Below, in pieces: positions 23,890-64,000 of a stretch of 64,000 nucleotides of DNA. The stretch lies in NCBI GenBank assembly GCA_012295275.1, contig CM022665.1, positions 28,139,446 to 28,203,445 on the forward strand, read 5' to 3'. The stretch's first letter is position 1, and the number at the start of each line of letters is the position of its first letter. The notes beneath the pieces were generated by a model. It saw only the letters and a program-made list of their open reading frames with translations. It had not been told where the DNA came from and made no database searches. The position numbers were made by a program, and so were the translations under genes. This DNA comes from Chrysomallon squamiferum (lineage: Eukaryota > Mollusca > Gastropoda > Neomphalida > Peltospiridae).

Positions 23890-24820
23890 CGCTGCTGTGA
23901 ACTGTTAATCCTGTTAATATAATTATATCCATCAAGACCATAGCTCAGTGGCATGCAGAGGTTTGGTGATACCCAGGGCCAACTCCTTGATTGTATGCCC
24001 CAAAGACTTGAGTAAAATGCACTAGTACTGAGAAATATGAGAAAGGAAGATATTTTCAATATGTAAACACAGCTGAAACATAAAAAAATACTTTATTCGA
24101 TTTAAATATAAATCAACCAAATTTATTAAGTTATTTTACCCAAATGGATGCCCTCCCCATTTGAATGCTCGGGGCCACACACCCTCTGCACGCCACTGCC
24201 ATAGCTAATAATTAACATTACGATTTAAAATTGTTTATTATGAATTTGAATTGTAACTGCTCCTTTACAACCACAGTTGTGGCAAGTCGTTTGTGTGCGT
24301 ATGTTACAGAAGCGAAGAAAAAGTGATAATAATAAAGACAATCTTAATGTATCACACTGTTTCAATTTCTTAATATAATTAACTGTTGTAACAAAGTATT
24401 ATGGGTAATTAATTTTCCTGATCTGTTAGTGTGACCAGTATGGTGTCCGTTTAACGCTTTAAGAATGGGCAGTGTAGCTGGACAATTCTGACTAGTGAAT
24501 TTGTTTCTGCATGTTCAAGAGACTGAATGTATTATGTGACGAATTACATTTTACGGAATTTATTTTGATAATGACTATGCTTACTGGTTTCTGTAAAACA
24601 TTTCAACATAAAACCTGTCGATATTACCAACTCCAGCCTTTGGAACTGTAGTTATGTTTCGTAAATAATTTTGTAAAAATCCATTAAAAGCCATGGGAAT
24701 AAAGCTGGGCTTATAATTATTAGATTAATATTAATTTTATTAGTATTACTACTACTTCACCAAGATATTATTAATAAAAGGTTAATTAAATTAATCAGGA
24801 AAGGAAACACATACGAACAT
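22952..24820 (-). CDS. FBXO48: F-box only protein 48-like
   Basis: Small F-box protein, predicted adaptor for SCF ubiquitin ligases. Coding exons: 23755-23552 and 23116-22952, plus an inferred first exon 24820-24815. The F-box is in the first large exon: LEEIISYLDISSVCKSCLTC, then CWNNIINNSESLWKKL. The second has WVEGHFSNLKHFSELPEK and MDASSWGDILEAELQRK before the stop. That C-terminal block is the distinctive FBXO48 tail. Length is about 124 residues against about 155 in human; the shortfall is at the N-terminus. The large exon begins GAACAAATGG with an open frame back to its acceptor, so either its internal ATG (23749) or an upstream exon supplies the start. ATGTTC|GTATGT at 24815-24820 would give Met-Phe in frame. 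F-box and tail are clear; the first exon is tentative. Confidence 0.85.
23842..23887. repeat. (AT)n microsatellite
   Basis: An uninterrupted run of alternating A and T, about 46 bases, in the first FBXO48 intron, beside the hAT-like element. Confidence 0.95.
23946..24198. mobile_element. hAT-like MITE with 8-bp target duplication, copy 1
   Basis: A 253-bp non-autonomous element. The left end CAGTGGCATGCAGAGG is the inverted complement of the right end CCTCTGCACGCCACTG with one mismatch. It is flanked by an identical 8-bp direct repeat CCATAGCT (23938-23945 and 24199-24206). Eight-base target duplications and CAG..CTG ends are typical of the hAT superfamily. No transposase is encoded. It lies in the first FBXO48 intron. 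A related copy lies inverted at 27107-27454. Confidence 0.88.
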
Positions 24821-25015
24821 GGCTGCGATATTTTTCGCTTCGTTAATGTCCGTAAGAGCTTGCTTTTCATCGGTAAACATCGGCAGCTGCCCGCAATGCA
24901 CTAGACTGTACGAAGTCAGTTTGTAGTATCCGTAAGAGCTTGCTTTTCATCGGTAAACATCGGCAGCTGCCCGCAATGCACTAGACTGTACGAAGTCAGT
25001 TTGTAGTACATCATA
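24821..25015 (-). promoter_or_regulatory. Probable FBXO48 promoter / 5' UTR
   Basis: Immediately upstream of the inferred FBXO48 first exon. The context around its ATG on the minus strand (CGCAGCCATG) is relatively G+C-rich. A CATGGCTGCG-like string on the plus strand resembles a YY1 site of the kind found at 5' ends of housekeeping genes; that is a weak match. Most of the interval is occupied by the 80-bp tandem duplication listed separately. Confidence 0.4.
24849..25008. repeat. Perfect 80-bp tandem duplication
   Basis: Two adjacent identical 80-base copies, 24849-24928 and 24929-25008, each starting TCCGTAAGAGCTTGC and ending TTTGTAGTA. I see no mismatch between them, so the duplication is very recent, or an assembly artefact. 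The unit is more G+C-rich than its surroundings and lies just upstream of FBXO48, so it may double a promoter segment. Confidence 0.95.
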
Positions 25016-25161
25016 ATATTAAGTGAGTTCGATTGCATTTTATGTTCTGAACCTCATTTGATCAAACTCGGTGCAGGTAATGAACAGAAGGATAATTGTG
25101 TGGCATACGAAGAGATAGCATTCTACATTAAACCCTCTATAGACCTAGACAAATTGACGAT
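25016..25161 (+). repeat. 146-bp dispersed repeat, copy A (open frame)
   Basis: Nearly identical, without gaps, to 26690-26835 in the same orientation; about a dozen substitutions. One frame is open in both copies and encodes a segment containing ILCSEPHLIKLGAGNE and VAYEEIAF, ending SIDLDKLTI. I do not recognise the protein. It is followed directly by a reverse-transcriptase-like remnant here but not in copy B. Confidence 0.85.
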
Positions 25162-25176
25162 TATCATCTGCTATCC

Positions 25177-25380
25177 CATTTAGAACACGTCCTAACTTTC
25201 CGATTAAGGACTAGACACAACAGGTTGAAACATCATCATATGCATAAGAGGTTCCGGCTGGTATCTTCTTCCATGTGCTTCTGTGGGTAGGTAGAACAGG
25301 CGATCGAACATGTCATCCAAAACTGCTTCAGAATGGACCCTTAAAAATCGAGATTTCCTCAAAATGTCAACAGTGTGCAA
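25177..25380 (+). pseudogene. Decayed non-LTR retrotransposon RT C-terminal fragment
   Basis: The frame starting at 25177 reads HLEHVLTFRLRTRHNRLKHH, then MHKRF, a CFCG pair, and EHVIQNCFRMDP, with in-frame stops after CFCG and after RMDP. The FRLRTxHNRL stretch with a following Cys-x-Cys and His..Cys pattern is typical of the region after the reverse transcriptase in many animal non-LTR elements. It is a short dead fragment; the rest of the element is absent. Confidence 0.65.
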
Positions 25381-26239
25381 ATGGCACCAAAACATTAATT
25401 ATTGAAAAAATCATAAGTTTGGACATGTTTGACTGACAACGTTGAATGTTATAGTTAGGAGTCAGCCTTATATTTTCCAAAATGATAAAACTATTTTAGT
25501 ACTTAATACATTTATATTAAATTGATTAAAATCATCTTTAAATATAACCCAGATTCCTTAGCTGACTATGAACAAATTTAAAAAAAAGAGAATCTGTTTA
25601 AAAAAGCAAAATAAATAAAGGAAAGTTGATAAATTGGGATTTAAAATGCAGTGAAAGAAGATTTAATTCCTTTTGACAATAAAATACCATGGATATGTTT
25701 GTGTAAGTGTTCTTAAACAAAATTCAGTAGTTTTGGTGGCCTTCACCTTTTTGGTTATTTACTGTCAACAGTTTAAAATTAAATATTTACATGGCCATGA
25801 CACGACGTTTAGAATATCTCCATGTACATCTATATTAAACTGTTTAAAATTCTCTTTTAATATTCGACAAGTTTCGTAGCTGATTTTGAAAAACTTACTT
25901 AACGATATAAGGTCATTTTACTATTACAGCTTGTTATTCTTGTTTGATATGTATTTTTATATATATAGTGTGTTTAATTTGAATTGATGAAATACACAGT
26001 GCAGGCTAACTTAGAAATATTAATATTACATCTGGCATCCAGTCAATTGGTAAAAAATATATTTTTAAATTATTTATAGTTACAATATGATTAAACATTA
26101 TATAAATAAATAAATAATAATATCAGACAAAATAAAAATGTCATTATGGCAACAATGGAAGATCTTACAGTTTATCGTAAATAACTTGATATTTCTTGCC
26201 TTTTATAAGTCGGACATAGTTTGTTGTTACAAACAGAAA

Positions 26240-26276
<37 letters not shown>

Positions 26277-26689
26277 CAAAAAAAAAAAAAATGAATAAAG
26301 CGAAGTTGTACGAGAACGTGGGATGGTCCTCCGGATCCACTTTTATTAGTTTTAATCGTAATTGATTGGATTGTAAATAATGCAAGGACAGATCAAAATG
26401 TATCACTGAAGATGAAATAAGTTTCATTATTCAGTGAAATAAATTAAAGCCGAAGTGGACACAGTATGGTTTTTTTTATTTTTTTTTATTTATTTAAAGC
26501 ATTTTTTCTTGAGAGGTACTCCTCGAATCATTTTGAAATGTAGTTCGACAATCTTGAACCCGCCTAAATAACAATATTTATTTGTACAATTTAAAGGTTT
26601 CAGACAATGTTAAAATTAAGATAGTTGTTTTTTACCCATGTCCTTTTGATATAACATTCGTCACACATATTTCTGATTAGCCATTAGAT

Positions 26690-26835
26690 ATATTAAGTGA
26701 GTTCGATATCATTTTATGTTCTGAACCTCATTTGATCAAACTCGGTGCAGGTAATGAATACAAGGATAATTGGGTGGCATACGAAGAGATAGCATTCCAT
26801 ATTATATCCTCTATAGACCTAGACAAATTGACGAT
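26690..26835 (+). repeat. 146-bp dispersed repeat, copy B (open frame)
   Basis: Second copy of the 25016-25161 repeat, 1.67 kb away, same orientation and same length. Most differences are clustered in pairs or triplets, several changing residues (Gln to Tyr, Cys to Trp), but the frame stays open and SEPHLIKLGAGNE and VAYEEIAF are unchanged. It runs on for about ten more codons before a stop. Confidence 0.85.
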
Positions 26836-27106
26836 ATCCCTAGACTTTTCCGTGTGACACTAAATAGATATGGTCATGGCCAAGTCTCTTACTCAGGGCC
26901 ATGTTCCTGGGGATACGATTCTACAAATTAGGGCAGATGGCAGAACCTATAACTACGTCTTATCACCGTGGAACTGCTCTTACACAATATATATCTTATC
27001 TTTTAAAATTAACATTGGATTTTTTAAAAAATTAAATATGGAATAATCGATTAGTGTCCTAAAGTATGTTTTATCCTTTGAAGGTTAAAATGCAGAAAGC
27101 AGCGAG

Positions 27107-27454
27107 CAGTGGCGTGCATGGGGGAGGGAGCCGATGGGCCGGTGGCCCCGGGCATCCAATCAGAGAAATAGAACTTAACAAATGTGGTTGATTTATATTT
27201 AAATCTAATAAAGTGTTTATTTTATGTTTCATCTGTGTTTACATGTTCAAAATATCTTCCTTTCTCATAATATTTCTCGATACTAGTGCTTATTCTTGAG
27301 TCTTTGGAACAATATTCTTTACAGGCGGATACAACATTTTAGAAATGGGGACGTCATGATTTTGAAACTGAAATAGAAAATCAGACAAGTGAAGAAAATC
27401 TGATATACAATCAAGGAGTTGGCCCGGGCATCACCAGACCTCTGCACGTCACTG
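27107..27454. mobile_element. hAT-like MITE, copy 2 (inverted, longer)
   Basis: A 348-bp copy in the opposite orientation to that at 23946-24198. Its right end, read on the minus strand, gives CAGTGACGTGCAGAGG, then GGTGATGCCCGGGCCAACTC and CTTGATTGTAT, following copy 1. Flanks GCAGCGAG (27099-27106) and GCAACGAA (27455-27462) look like an eroded 8-bp target duplication, 6 of 8 matching. It holds about 95 bases of internal sequence absent from copy 1, so copy 1 is a shorter derivative. Confidence 0.85.
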
Positions 27455-28146
27455 GCAACGAAGGTTTACCGAACTGCATTCACCATTCTGTCTGAGCAGA
27501 ATAAAACTGATACATTAAGAAAGTAACCAAACATTTCTTTTATCCTAGAATCCTTAATACTGTTAAAAACAATAATAATAATAATAATAAATAAAAAATA
27601 AATGAAATTAACAGTTTTATTTCTCAACTCGTCATTCCCGAGAGTATAGATGTATGCATACCGATTTCGTAGTGAGACAGAGAGAGAGTGCATACATATG
27701 TATGTATGTAAATATGTATATTTATGTGTCTGTGAATGTGTGCGAATTTTCTGATACCAAACGATTGGAAAGTATTCATGTTATAAATAAAATATATTGG
27801 TAGACATATTCAGATGTGTTTTCTCTTGTGAATGAAAATGAATGAATATTAATACCATTTAATTCGCAAGAATCAAGAGTGAACCAAAACACTGGTATCT
27901 CTTTAACTGCTATTGTTACAAATAGTAACAAAATAAGTATGCAGAAATAAAAATTTATTTCTGTAGTTATATTACACATATTTGTTTTGTGACATTTTTG
28001 TATTTGATAGTGCAAGCAAATACTGTTGTAAACATATAAAATAAATAAATAAATAAATATAATAATTGGTTATTCAGTTCACCTCAAGAACATTTTTATG
28101 AATAATAAAAGAATATCAGTAAAATATTAAAAATATACAAAATAAC

Positions 28147-28147
<1 letters not shown>

Positions 28148-28190
<43 letters not shown>
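28148..28190. repeat. (TAA)n microsatellite
   Basis: About 14 uninterrupted TAA units in the intergenic region, followed by a short AAAT-type run. Confidence 0.95.
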
Positions 28191-28191
<1 letters not shown>

Positions 28192-28559
28192 CAAATAAAT
28201 AAATAAATAAATTTAAAAATATATATTAGAAAGAATTCTAACACAATCGGTACTGTGATTTCCATACAGTATTTATTTTTTATTATAAAAAGGAAATATT
28301 ATGATAGAGTAAAATTTTAAAAGTAATTATAAAATAAAAATAAGCAGAAGGAAGATAAAAAATTAAATTAAATATGCCTGTAGACTTACTAAGTTATACT
28401 GAGAACTGAAAGTAATATTAAGGGAGTAAAGAATGTGGGTCGTGGCAAAGATTGGCCAAAAAACAACACATACCTTATAATATAGAAATTTAATAGAAAA
28501 TTACAGGTTATTTTTTTAATTATTTAAATTTTTTTAAATTTAAATCTAAGGAGACTGAC

Positions 28560-28592
<33 letters not shown>

Positions 28593-29255
28593 TTTTAAAA
28601 AGCGGTGAATCAGAAAGGTCTGAACTCCATGTGAGATATTAATAATTAGTAAAATTAAGAACGGTTTTTCGTTACGTTTTTTTGTAACTGGTACAAAATC
28701 ATGTCAGTATATCATAACATGCTTTCTTCTCAATTTGTCTTAGGCGTATTCTAGACTTACATTAGTACGAGTCTCCACTGGGATTCAAGCTTACCCATAT
28801 TTGAGGGTTGTAATTGCTCCTTATCGGATAACTCTTCTTGGACCTTATATTTAAAACATATCAACTGACAACAATAATTCTGTAAATAATATTAACTTTA
28901 ATATGACAATAAATTTATTATATCTGACGCTACACTTCTTGTCATCGCCCATTTTCTAGTTCACAGAACCAGTTAATGTTTCATATTAATCAGTAATATA
29001 GGCATTAAAATATTAAGCCCAACAGCAGTGCCTTTGTACAGTTTCGGTTAAATACAAGACAGATGCACAGAAATCAGCGTTACGTATAAATCGTTAGAAC
29101 GCTTTTCAGCGATGTGTACTTTGTGAAAAGATTGGATATAAATAATTAAAAACAAACAAAAGTAACGTTTATTTATTCTTGCAAAATCAACTGTAGATGC
29201 AAAACCACCCACAATTTAAAGAGTGGACCACTCTTTGTTGTTGAATTTATTTTTC

Positions 29256-29340
29256 TTCACTTGTCTGATTTTCTATTTCAGTTTCAAACTCATGACGTCC
29301 CCATTTCTAAAATGTTGCATCCACCTGTAAAGAATATTTA
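29256..29340. mobile_element. Internal fragment of the hAT-like MITE family
   Basis: This 85-base stretch, starting CTTCACTTGTCTGATTTTC and containing CATGACGTCCCCATTTC, matches on the opposite strand the internal segment of copy 2 (about 27310-27395) that copy 1 lacks. Only a few bases differ. No terminal repeats are seen, so it is a truncated or solo internal piece. Confidence 0.8.
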
Positions 29341-29379
29341 AAGCTTTAGTTAGGTGTTTATGATGTATTGAAACATTAT

Positions 29380-29577
29380 ATATATATATATAATTCTTGA
29401 ATTAATTACACAATTGTCTCATTCGTAAAATAGATAGTAATATAAATTAACAGCCAGGTCATTTCCTTTTATAATGTTATATATATATATAATTCTTGAA
29501 TTAATTACACAATTGTCTCATTTGTAAAATAGATAGTAATATAAATTAACATACAGCTCATTTCCTTTTATAATGTT
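29380..29577. repeat. 99-bp tandem duplication
   Basis: Two adjacent copies with period 99, each an (AT)n run followed by AATTCTTGAATTAATTACAC, then CAATTGTCTCATT and ending TCATTTCCTTTTATAATGTT. There are only a few substitutions (for example CATTCG versus CATTTG), so it is fairly recent. Confidence 0.9.
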
Positions 29578-30739
29578 ATACTGACCAATTTATTGGCCTG
29601 TAATCGATTATTTATTATTATTACATTGTCTTGTTCTGATGTTATCATTTAAATCAGTTTATATATCATTACTTTTTGTTGTAAAAGTTGTACAAACTGT
29701 TCATTATTAAACAATCAAATATACTGATAGACAGGTTGGTTTATATTTTAACATTACACGATTATTCAGTTTTGTAATCGATTCGATTTTCTTTCGTCCC
29801 CTTATAAGATATGCCCGCTTTTGGGCGCATATTTCTCCCGTTTTTAAATTATTTCTGATCTACGACCACATTATATCAATTAATAATTTCCATGTTTAAC
29901 TATACATTGACTGATGGCAAATTATGTTCTAAAAATCACCAAAGAATTTTAATTCCTAACTAATTACATTTTTTACATCAATTAGCGATGCGTCATAGTG
30001 ATCCGTGCGCAGTTTCAGTTTTATTTGTAAGAATAAAATAATAATATCATGGATACATTTTAAACTTTATTGTCTTTAAAATATTTTTCATTAGTTATAA
30101 ATAAAAACTGAAATCATAATTATCGAAACATGTTCAAACAGAGATGAAAACCAATATGTCTGGAGTTCTCGCTGGATATAAAAATGGATATGAAAATTCA
30201 ATCCCAGGTCTACTCTACAAAGCCCCCCAAAACACACCATCCCCCACCCTATATCCTATATATATATATAAAATAAAATACTGCTATTACTACTACTACT
30301 ACTACTACTACAAATAATGATAACAAAATGAAAATAAAGAAAAACAACATTAAATGCAGTCAAGAAGAAGAGGGAAAATAACACGATAAAAAAGATTAGG
30401 TTAATTTTGTCGACAGATTAAAAGCGTAAGTTACAATGTAGCAAAGTCATGACTATTGTTTATGCCTTATTTTAAACTTACTACGTCTACAGACATTTAA
30501 ATAATACAGTATTTTAAAACTGGAAGCGATTTTTTCGTTGTATTTTGTATAATTTTGCTGATAGTGTTTTATTTTTCATTAGATTATTTTATTTCTTATG
30601 AAGTCTTGTATTAACTTACATTTATTTAATATATATTTTTTCTAAAAAATGTTTCAACATTGAAGAAACCAAAAGTAGCTAATCAATACAGTTGTATACA
30701 TATTTAAAAAAAACTATTTAAACATATATGATATGAGAC

Positions 30740-31195
30740 CGTTACCATAATATACTGACGTCATCCATCCCCCTTGAATTGCTATTTCCCATGATCCTTT
30801 GGGCATCTTGGGCAGCCATGTTTGCATGGTTTCTCACGTAAAAGTCACTGATAAGTGACCAAAAGAAGGAAATTTGACAAAATCGGTAATTCTGATGAAC
30901 ATTTCATTTATTCCATCACAACTGTTAGATGACGGTCATTTCAAGCGTTCGAATGCAAAATTTATAAACGGAGTCGGAATACCGAAACAAATATTTTTTT
31001 CGTAGAGGAAGTGGATCGTCGAGGTGTCAACTATGTGATGTCTAATTTTTAACGTTATATTCGTCATTTGTTACTAGCATTTTGTGCACAGTTTGTTATA
31101 TGTACGTATTTATGTAATTTCCAAAGATGTGATTGGCATCGGAATATTGTTGAAAACATAGAATAAATCTAGATTCGGTGATATCGGTGCAAGTC
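30740..31195 (+). promoter_or_regulatory. MRCK promoter / 5' UTR
   Basis: The 450 bases before the MRCK start codon are richer in CpG and less AT-biased than the rest of the intergenic DNA. A GCAGCCATG string near 30811 resembles a reverse YY1-type site. In-frame stops precede the chosen ATG at 31196. Exact transcription start is unknown. Confidence 0.5.
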
Positions 31196-60702
<29,507 letters not shown>

Positions 60703-63679
60703 ACTTTAGTCTGCTGTGATCATTAAACTTTGTGCCTGAGATAGAAAATAAATAAAATGTGCATCCTGCCCAACGAATTGCCCCACCCATTTTTGCTAAC
60801 ACTTTTTTTTTTTTTTAAATCTTCAAGTTGTATTTACTCTTTTTCTTAAATTTATCCACAATAAAAAATTCAATTTTATAATATTTTTTATATACTAGAA
60901 CTTACTATCTTCCAGTGGAAGATAGAGGAGAAAATAATTTCGTAACTGGAGGGCAGTTCAAGAAACATGTTGGGTATCTGGATTTTTAAATTTTTTTTTT
61001 TTTTTTAAAAACAAGTTAACAAAACAGATGACTTGTTTTGAAGAAAAAAAAAAGAGAGAAAAATGATGATCCGTAGCAAGGATTATGTACTGTTTGCTGT
61101 CTTCCTTCACTGTAGAGACCAAGACCAAACAATGTAGACTTGCTGTGCAACTGTTGTAAATATTGAGCTAGTAATTTAATGTGTTATCTACTTTAGAGAA
61201 GATTTATAATGTGAAGTGGGTATTTACATATTCTTTTATCTGAAAATAAACAAAAATGTTATTCTTTAAGATATGTGTGTTTGCCAAATTAAAGTGTATC
61301 ACTCATAAAGTTACTTAATCGAAGTTCATTATACATTTGTAGAGAGATATTTATCTTACTCTTTATTATAATGTTATGTGGTTCCTGCTTTTCATTCTTT
61401 CAAATTAGCTTAATATGATAAATAGAAATATTTATTAATACAGTTAGATAATCATTTTATATAATATTATTATTCTTTTCTTACCTTTATTTCAAATAAA
61501 AAACTCCATGATTGTTGATAGGCAGATTTGATGTATAAAAAGATTAAAGAAAAAAGGAAATGAAAAATAATATGAATTCTGCGAATAATATTTGTTATTC
61601 AGATTATATCACAAAATCAACTGATTGGTTTTATTACATCATTTTTATTTGTTACAATTGGTTTTATTATATAGTTTTCATTTGTTACAGTTGAATACAT
61701 TACCTTCTTTAGAACTTTCTGTCTAGATTAATAGGAAGTACTTTGTATTAGAAATAAAAAGATTAAATAAACAAAAACAACCTAAATGGATCAAGATTAC
61801 TAATATTTTGCCTACCAGACTTAAAAAAACAAAAACAGTAATAACAATAAAAAGTAAAAACATTTTTTTTTTCTAAATATTTTTTTAAAAACTTTTCTTT
61901 TGATTATGTGGTTTTGATTGTCGTTTCTTTTTACTGTTAGTCTTTTAAAATGTATGTTTTAAATTAAATGTAGCAGGGGAAAAAAAAAATAAAAAAATTA
62001 AAAAAAATAATAATAATAAAAAAAAATCCCTAGAGTTTTCAAAGAACAGTTTTTGAAAACATTTATATTGAAAATGGACTATATACATAATGCCAAGTAT
62101 TATTTTCATTACTTGTTTTGCTTTTTTTTAATTTAATTTTTTTTTTAAATATTTTTAATAACATGCAAACAAGGGTTTTATTTTTATTTTGCTACTCTGC
62201 AATGTACAAGACAGTAATATATTTTCAACAGCTGATATGGCCCAAAGAAACAAAGTCATAGTGTTCAATATTTATTTAGTAAGTGCCTTTGTGGATTATA
62301 CCAGCAGAACAGAATTAAGAAATTAACTTAAAAAAGAGGGGGGAAAAAAAAAAAAGAAAGAAGAAAATTCATACAGTATTAATTGTTATTACTACTTTTT
62401 GGCATTAAATAATAATGATTAAACTAGCCACTAATTTTGTTTAAGTTATTTTTCAGAAAAATTATCTATTATAATAAAAATAATATTGTTTAAGTTCTTA
62501 CCATAAAGATAATGAGAGAATTTGAGTTTGTCTGTTAATGGATTGTTCTTGTGAGCATGTGTGTATGAGTGTGCATACATGCTTGCATGTTTGTGTGAGT
62601 ACCTATGTGCTTGCCTGTTTATGTATAGGAATATGTGCTATCAATGTTGCATAAAAGAATGGATTACAGTGTTGATGGAAACCAGTGAATTTTTTCAGGG
62701 TTTGTCTTCCTCTTTGTATTGGTGCTGTGCTAATGTAAATTTTTAAATGTCTGCTTTCTAAGTTTTGTATATTAATAATTTGGAAATAATAAAATGTGAA
62801 AAGTATTATGAAGGATGAGGAAAATAATAAAAAAAAGTTGATAAATAAATAAAGGTAAGAAAACCCAACAAAAATATTGTTACTAAAAAAAGAAAAGAAA
62901 AAGAAAACTAATTATTTTGATGAAAAACCACCTATGAAGCATTTTATTAAGATTTAAGATGAGAACAAATTATTATTATTTATTTTTTATCAAATTACTA
63001 GAGAAAAATAAAAGAATTGAACAGCATTATAAAATAATCTTGTATTTTATATGGAATCTATTTATGTTGTTTATTTATGGCAGGCAATACAGAACACAAA
63101 TATTTGAGAAAATTCAACTTTACATTCAGCACAAAGGCGTACGCATTAAAACCTGTTTTGTTGTGGAATGTATTTACTGATGTTATTCTGGTGGTCTTGG
63201 TGTGTGACTTAGCTTGTTGATTGTTGAAAATGTTTGTTGTTTATCACTATGTTGGAGTGTGTTTACTGGTACCAAGTACATGTGATATTAATGGTGGCTT
63301 GTGATAACTTGAGGTGGTTGTTGCTTTATGTGACACTGTCACAAGCCTCTGTCACAGACAGGCAGCCCAAAATATTGTCATTATCACCCCTTCAAAAATA
63401 AGCATAGCCTTTTCATGCAAATTTAAAATAGAAAACAAATATTATGGTTTTTTTTTTTTTTAAATAGAATCTATCTGATGTCTTAATTTTATTATTATTA
63501 TTTAAAATCTATTTTGTATTCATTAGTAACATCTTCCGTAAATGGTATTATTCTGAAATAAAATACAGAATAGATTTTTATTACATGTTTAAATGTATGT
63601 ATTTTATTTTAAAAATACATAATTGAAATTTTGTTTCGTGGAAAAGAGCTAACCCTCTACATGTGTGTGTATGTGTGTT

Positions 63680-63710
<31 letters not shown>

Positions 63711-64000
63711 GACATATACAAACACACACATTATTATTATTTATAAAATTAAAACATTTAATTTTCTTGATTATTGAGAGTATGTTTTCTTAAAGTGTTA
63801 ATTATATTGTCCATTTATTTAGTGGTGTCCACAAATGCAGTAAGACAAAGATTTTTCTGTTTCAGTTGCTCTTAGTTTATGCTCACAAAATGATTTCTAA
63901 CATTTAAGTTTGTGATTCCCAAAACAGTTAAGTCAGGTGTATTGTGTGCTCAACACTGTTTTCTTTATACGATTCCCCGCTCCCCTCAAAATAAAATCAA
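60703..64000 (+). other. MRCK 3' UTR and downstream flank
   Basis: No coding region is supported. AATAAA hexamers occur at 60751-60756, 60860-60865 and 61245-61250, so transcripts could end within about 550 bases of the stop. Beyond that there is AT-rich DNA with long poly-A/T runs, (GT)n at about 63664-63696 and an (AT)n next to it. The short open frames near 62561 and 62959 have no family resemblance. Confidence 0.6.

Larger units (their letters stand above)
25381..30739. other. Gene-poor intergenic region
   Basis: Between FBXO48 and MRCK there is no convincing exon. The interval is AT-rich and contains trinucleotide runs such as (TAA)n at 28148-28190, 28559-28590 and 26240-26270, plus the repeat copies listed separately at 26690, 27107, 29256 and 29380. 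Short open frames here have repetitive or low-complexity content and no family resemblance. Confidence 0.7.

Noticed and set aside
26836-26990. Less AT-rich stretch after repeat copy B as an exon or RNA gene
   Set aside because: Frames are short and interrupted, and no tRNA-like fold or known family could be recognised.

Overview
This is AT-rich, intron-dense animal DNA. The four genes recognised are all metazoan, and the introns have conventional GT..AG borders. An old tRNA-derived SINE at 18785-19050 resembles (from memory, not searched) a family widespread in gastropods and bivalves. I therefore read the source as a lophotrochozoan, most likely a mollusc. No bacterial-type operons, rRNA, tRNA or CRISPR arrays are visible.

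Layout. (1) 671-15393, minus strand: a complete Dicer gene of 17 coding exons, about 2,175 residues once one frame break is allowed for. The PAZ, RNase IIIa, RNase IIIb and dsRNA-binding parts look intact. The helicase ATPase motifs are degenerate. A nine-unit acidic tandem repeat sits between PAZ and RNase IIIa. (2) 16084-21951, plus strand: FIBP in 10 coding exons, head to head with Dicer across about 690 bp. (3) 22952-24820, minus strand: a small F-box gene of the FBXO48 type, convergent with FIBP. (4) 24.8-31.2 kb: gene-poor DNA with a perfect 80-bp tandem duplication, a 146-bp two-copy repeat, a decayed reverse-transcriptase fragment and a small hAT-like MITE family. (5) 31196-60702, plus strand: an MRCK / CDC42-binding kinase gene, 42 coding exons, about 1,787 residues, with kinase, coiled coil, C1, PH, CNH and CRIB regions. 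(6) 60703-64000: 3' UTR and flank with no further gene seen.

The genes are not an operon-like set. Dicer makes small RNAs, FIBP is a conserved FGF-binding/intracellular protein, FBXO48 is a probable ubiquitin-ligase adaptor and MRCK is a Cdc42 effector kinase. The only structural link is the shared Dicer/FIBP promoter interval.

Most interesting: (a) the MRCK gene has two consecutive CRIB exons. The first is exactly 96 nt and phase-symmetric, so it can be included or skipped without changing frame, which predicts a switch between one and two Cdc42-binding motifs. (b) Dicer has a predicted ATPase-dead helicase plus a lineage-specific acidic repeat that carries a one-base frame break in an A4 run. 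(c) A 1.38-kb TTAA-flanked element with imperfect inverted ends lies inside an MRCK intron. All splice sites were read by eye from GT/AG positions, codon phase and family similarity. No computation was run.
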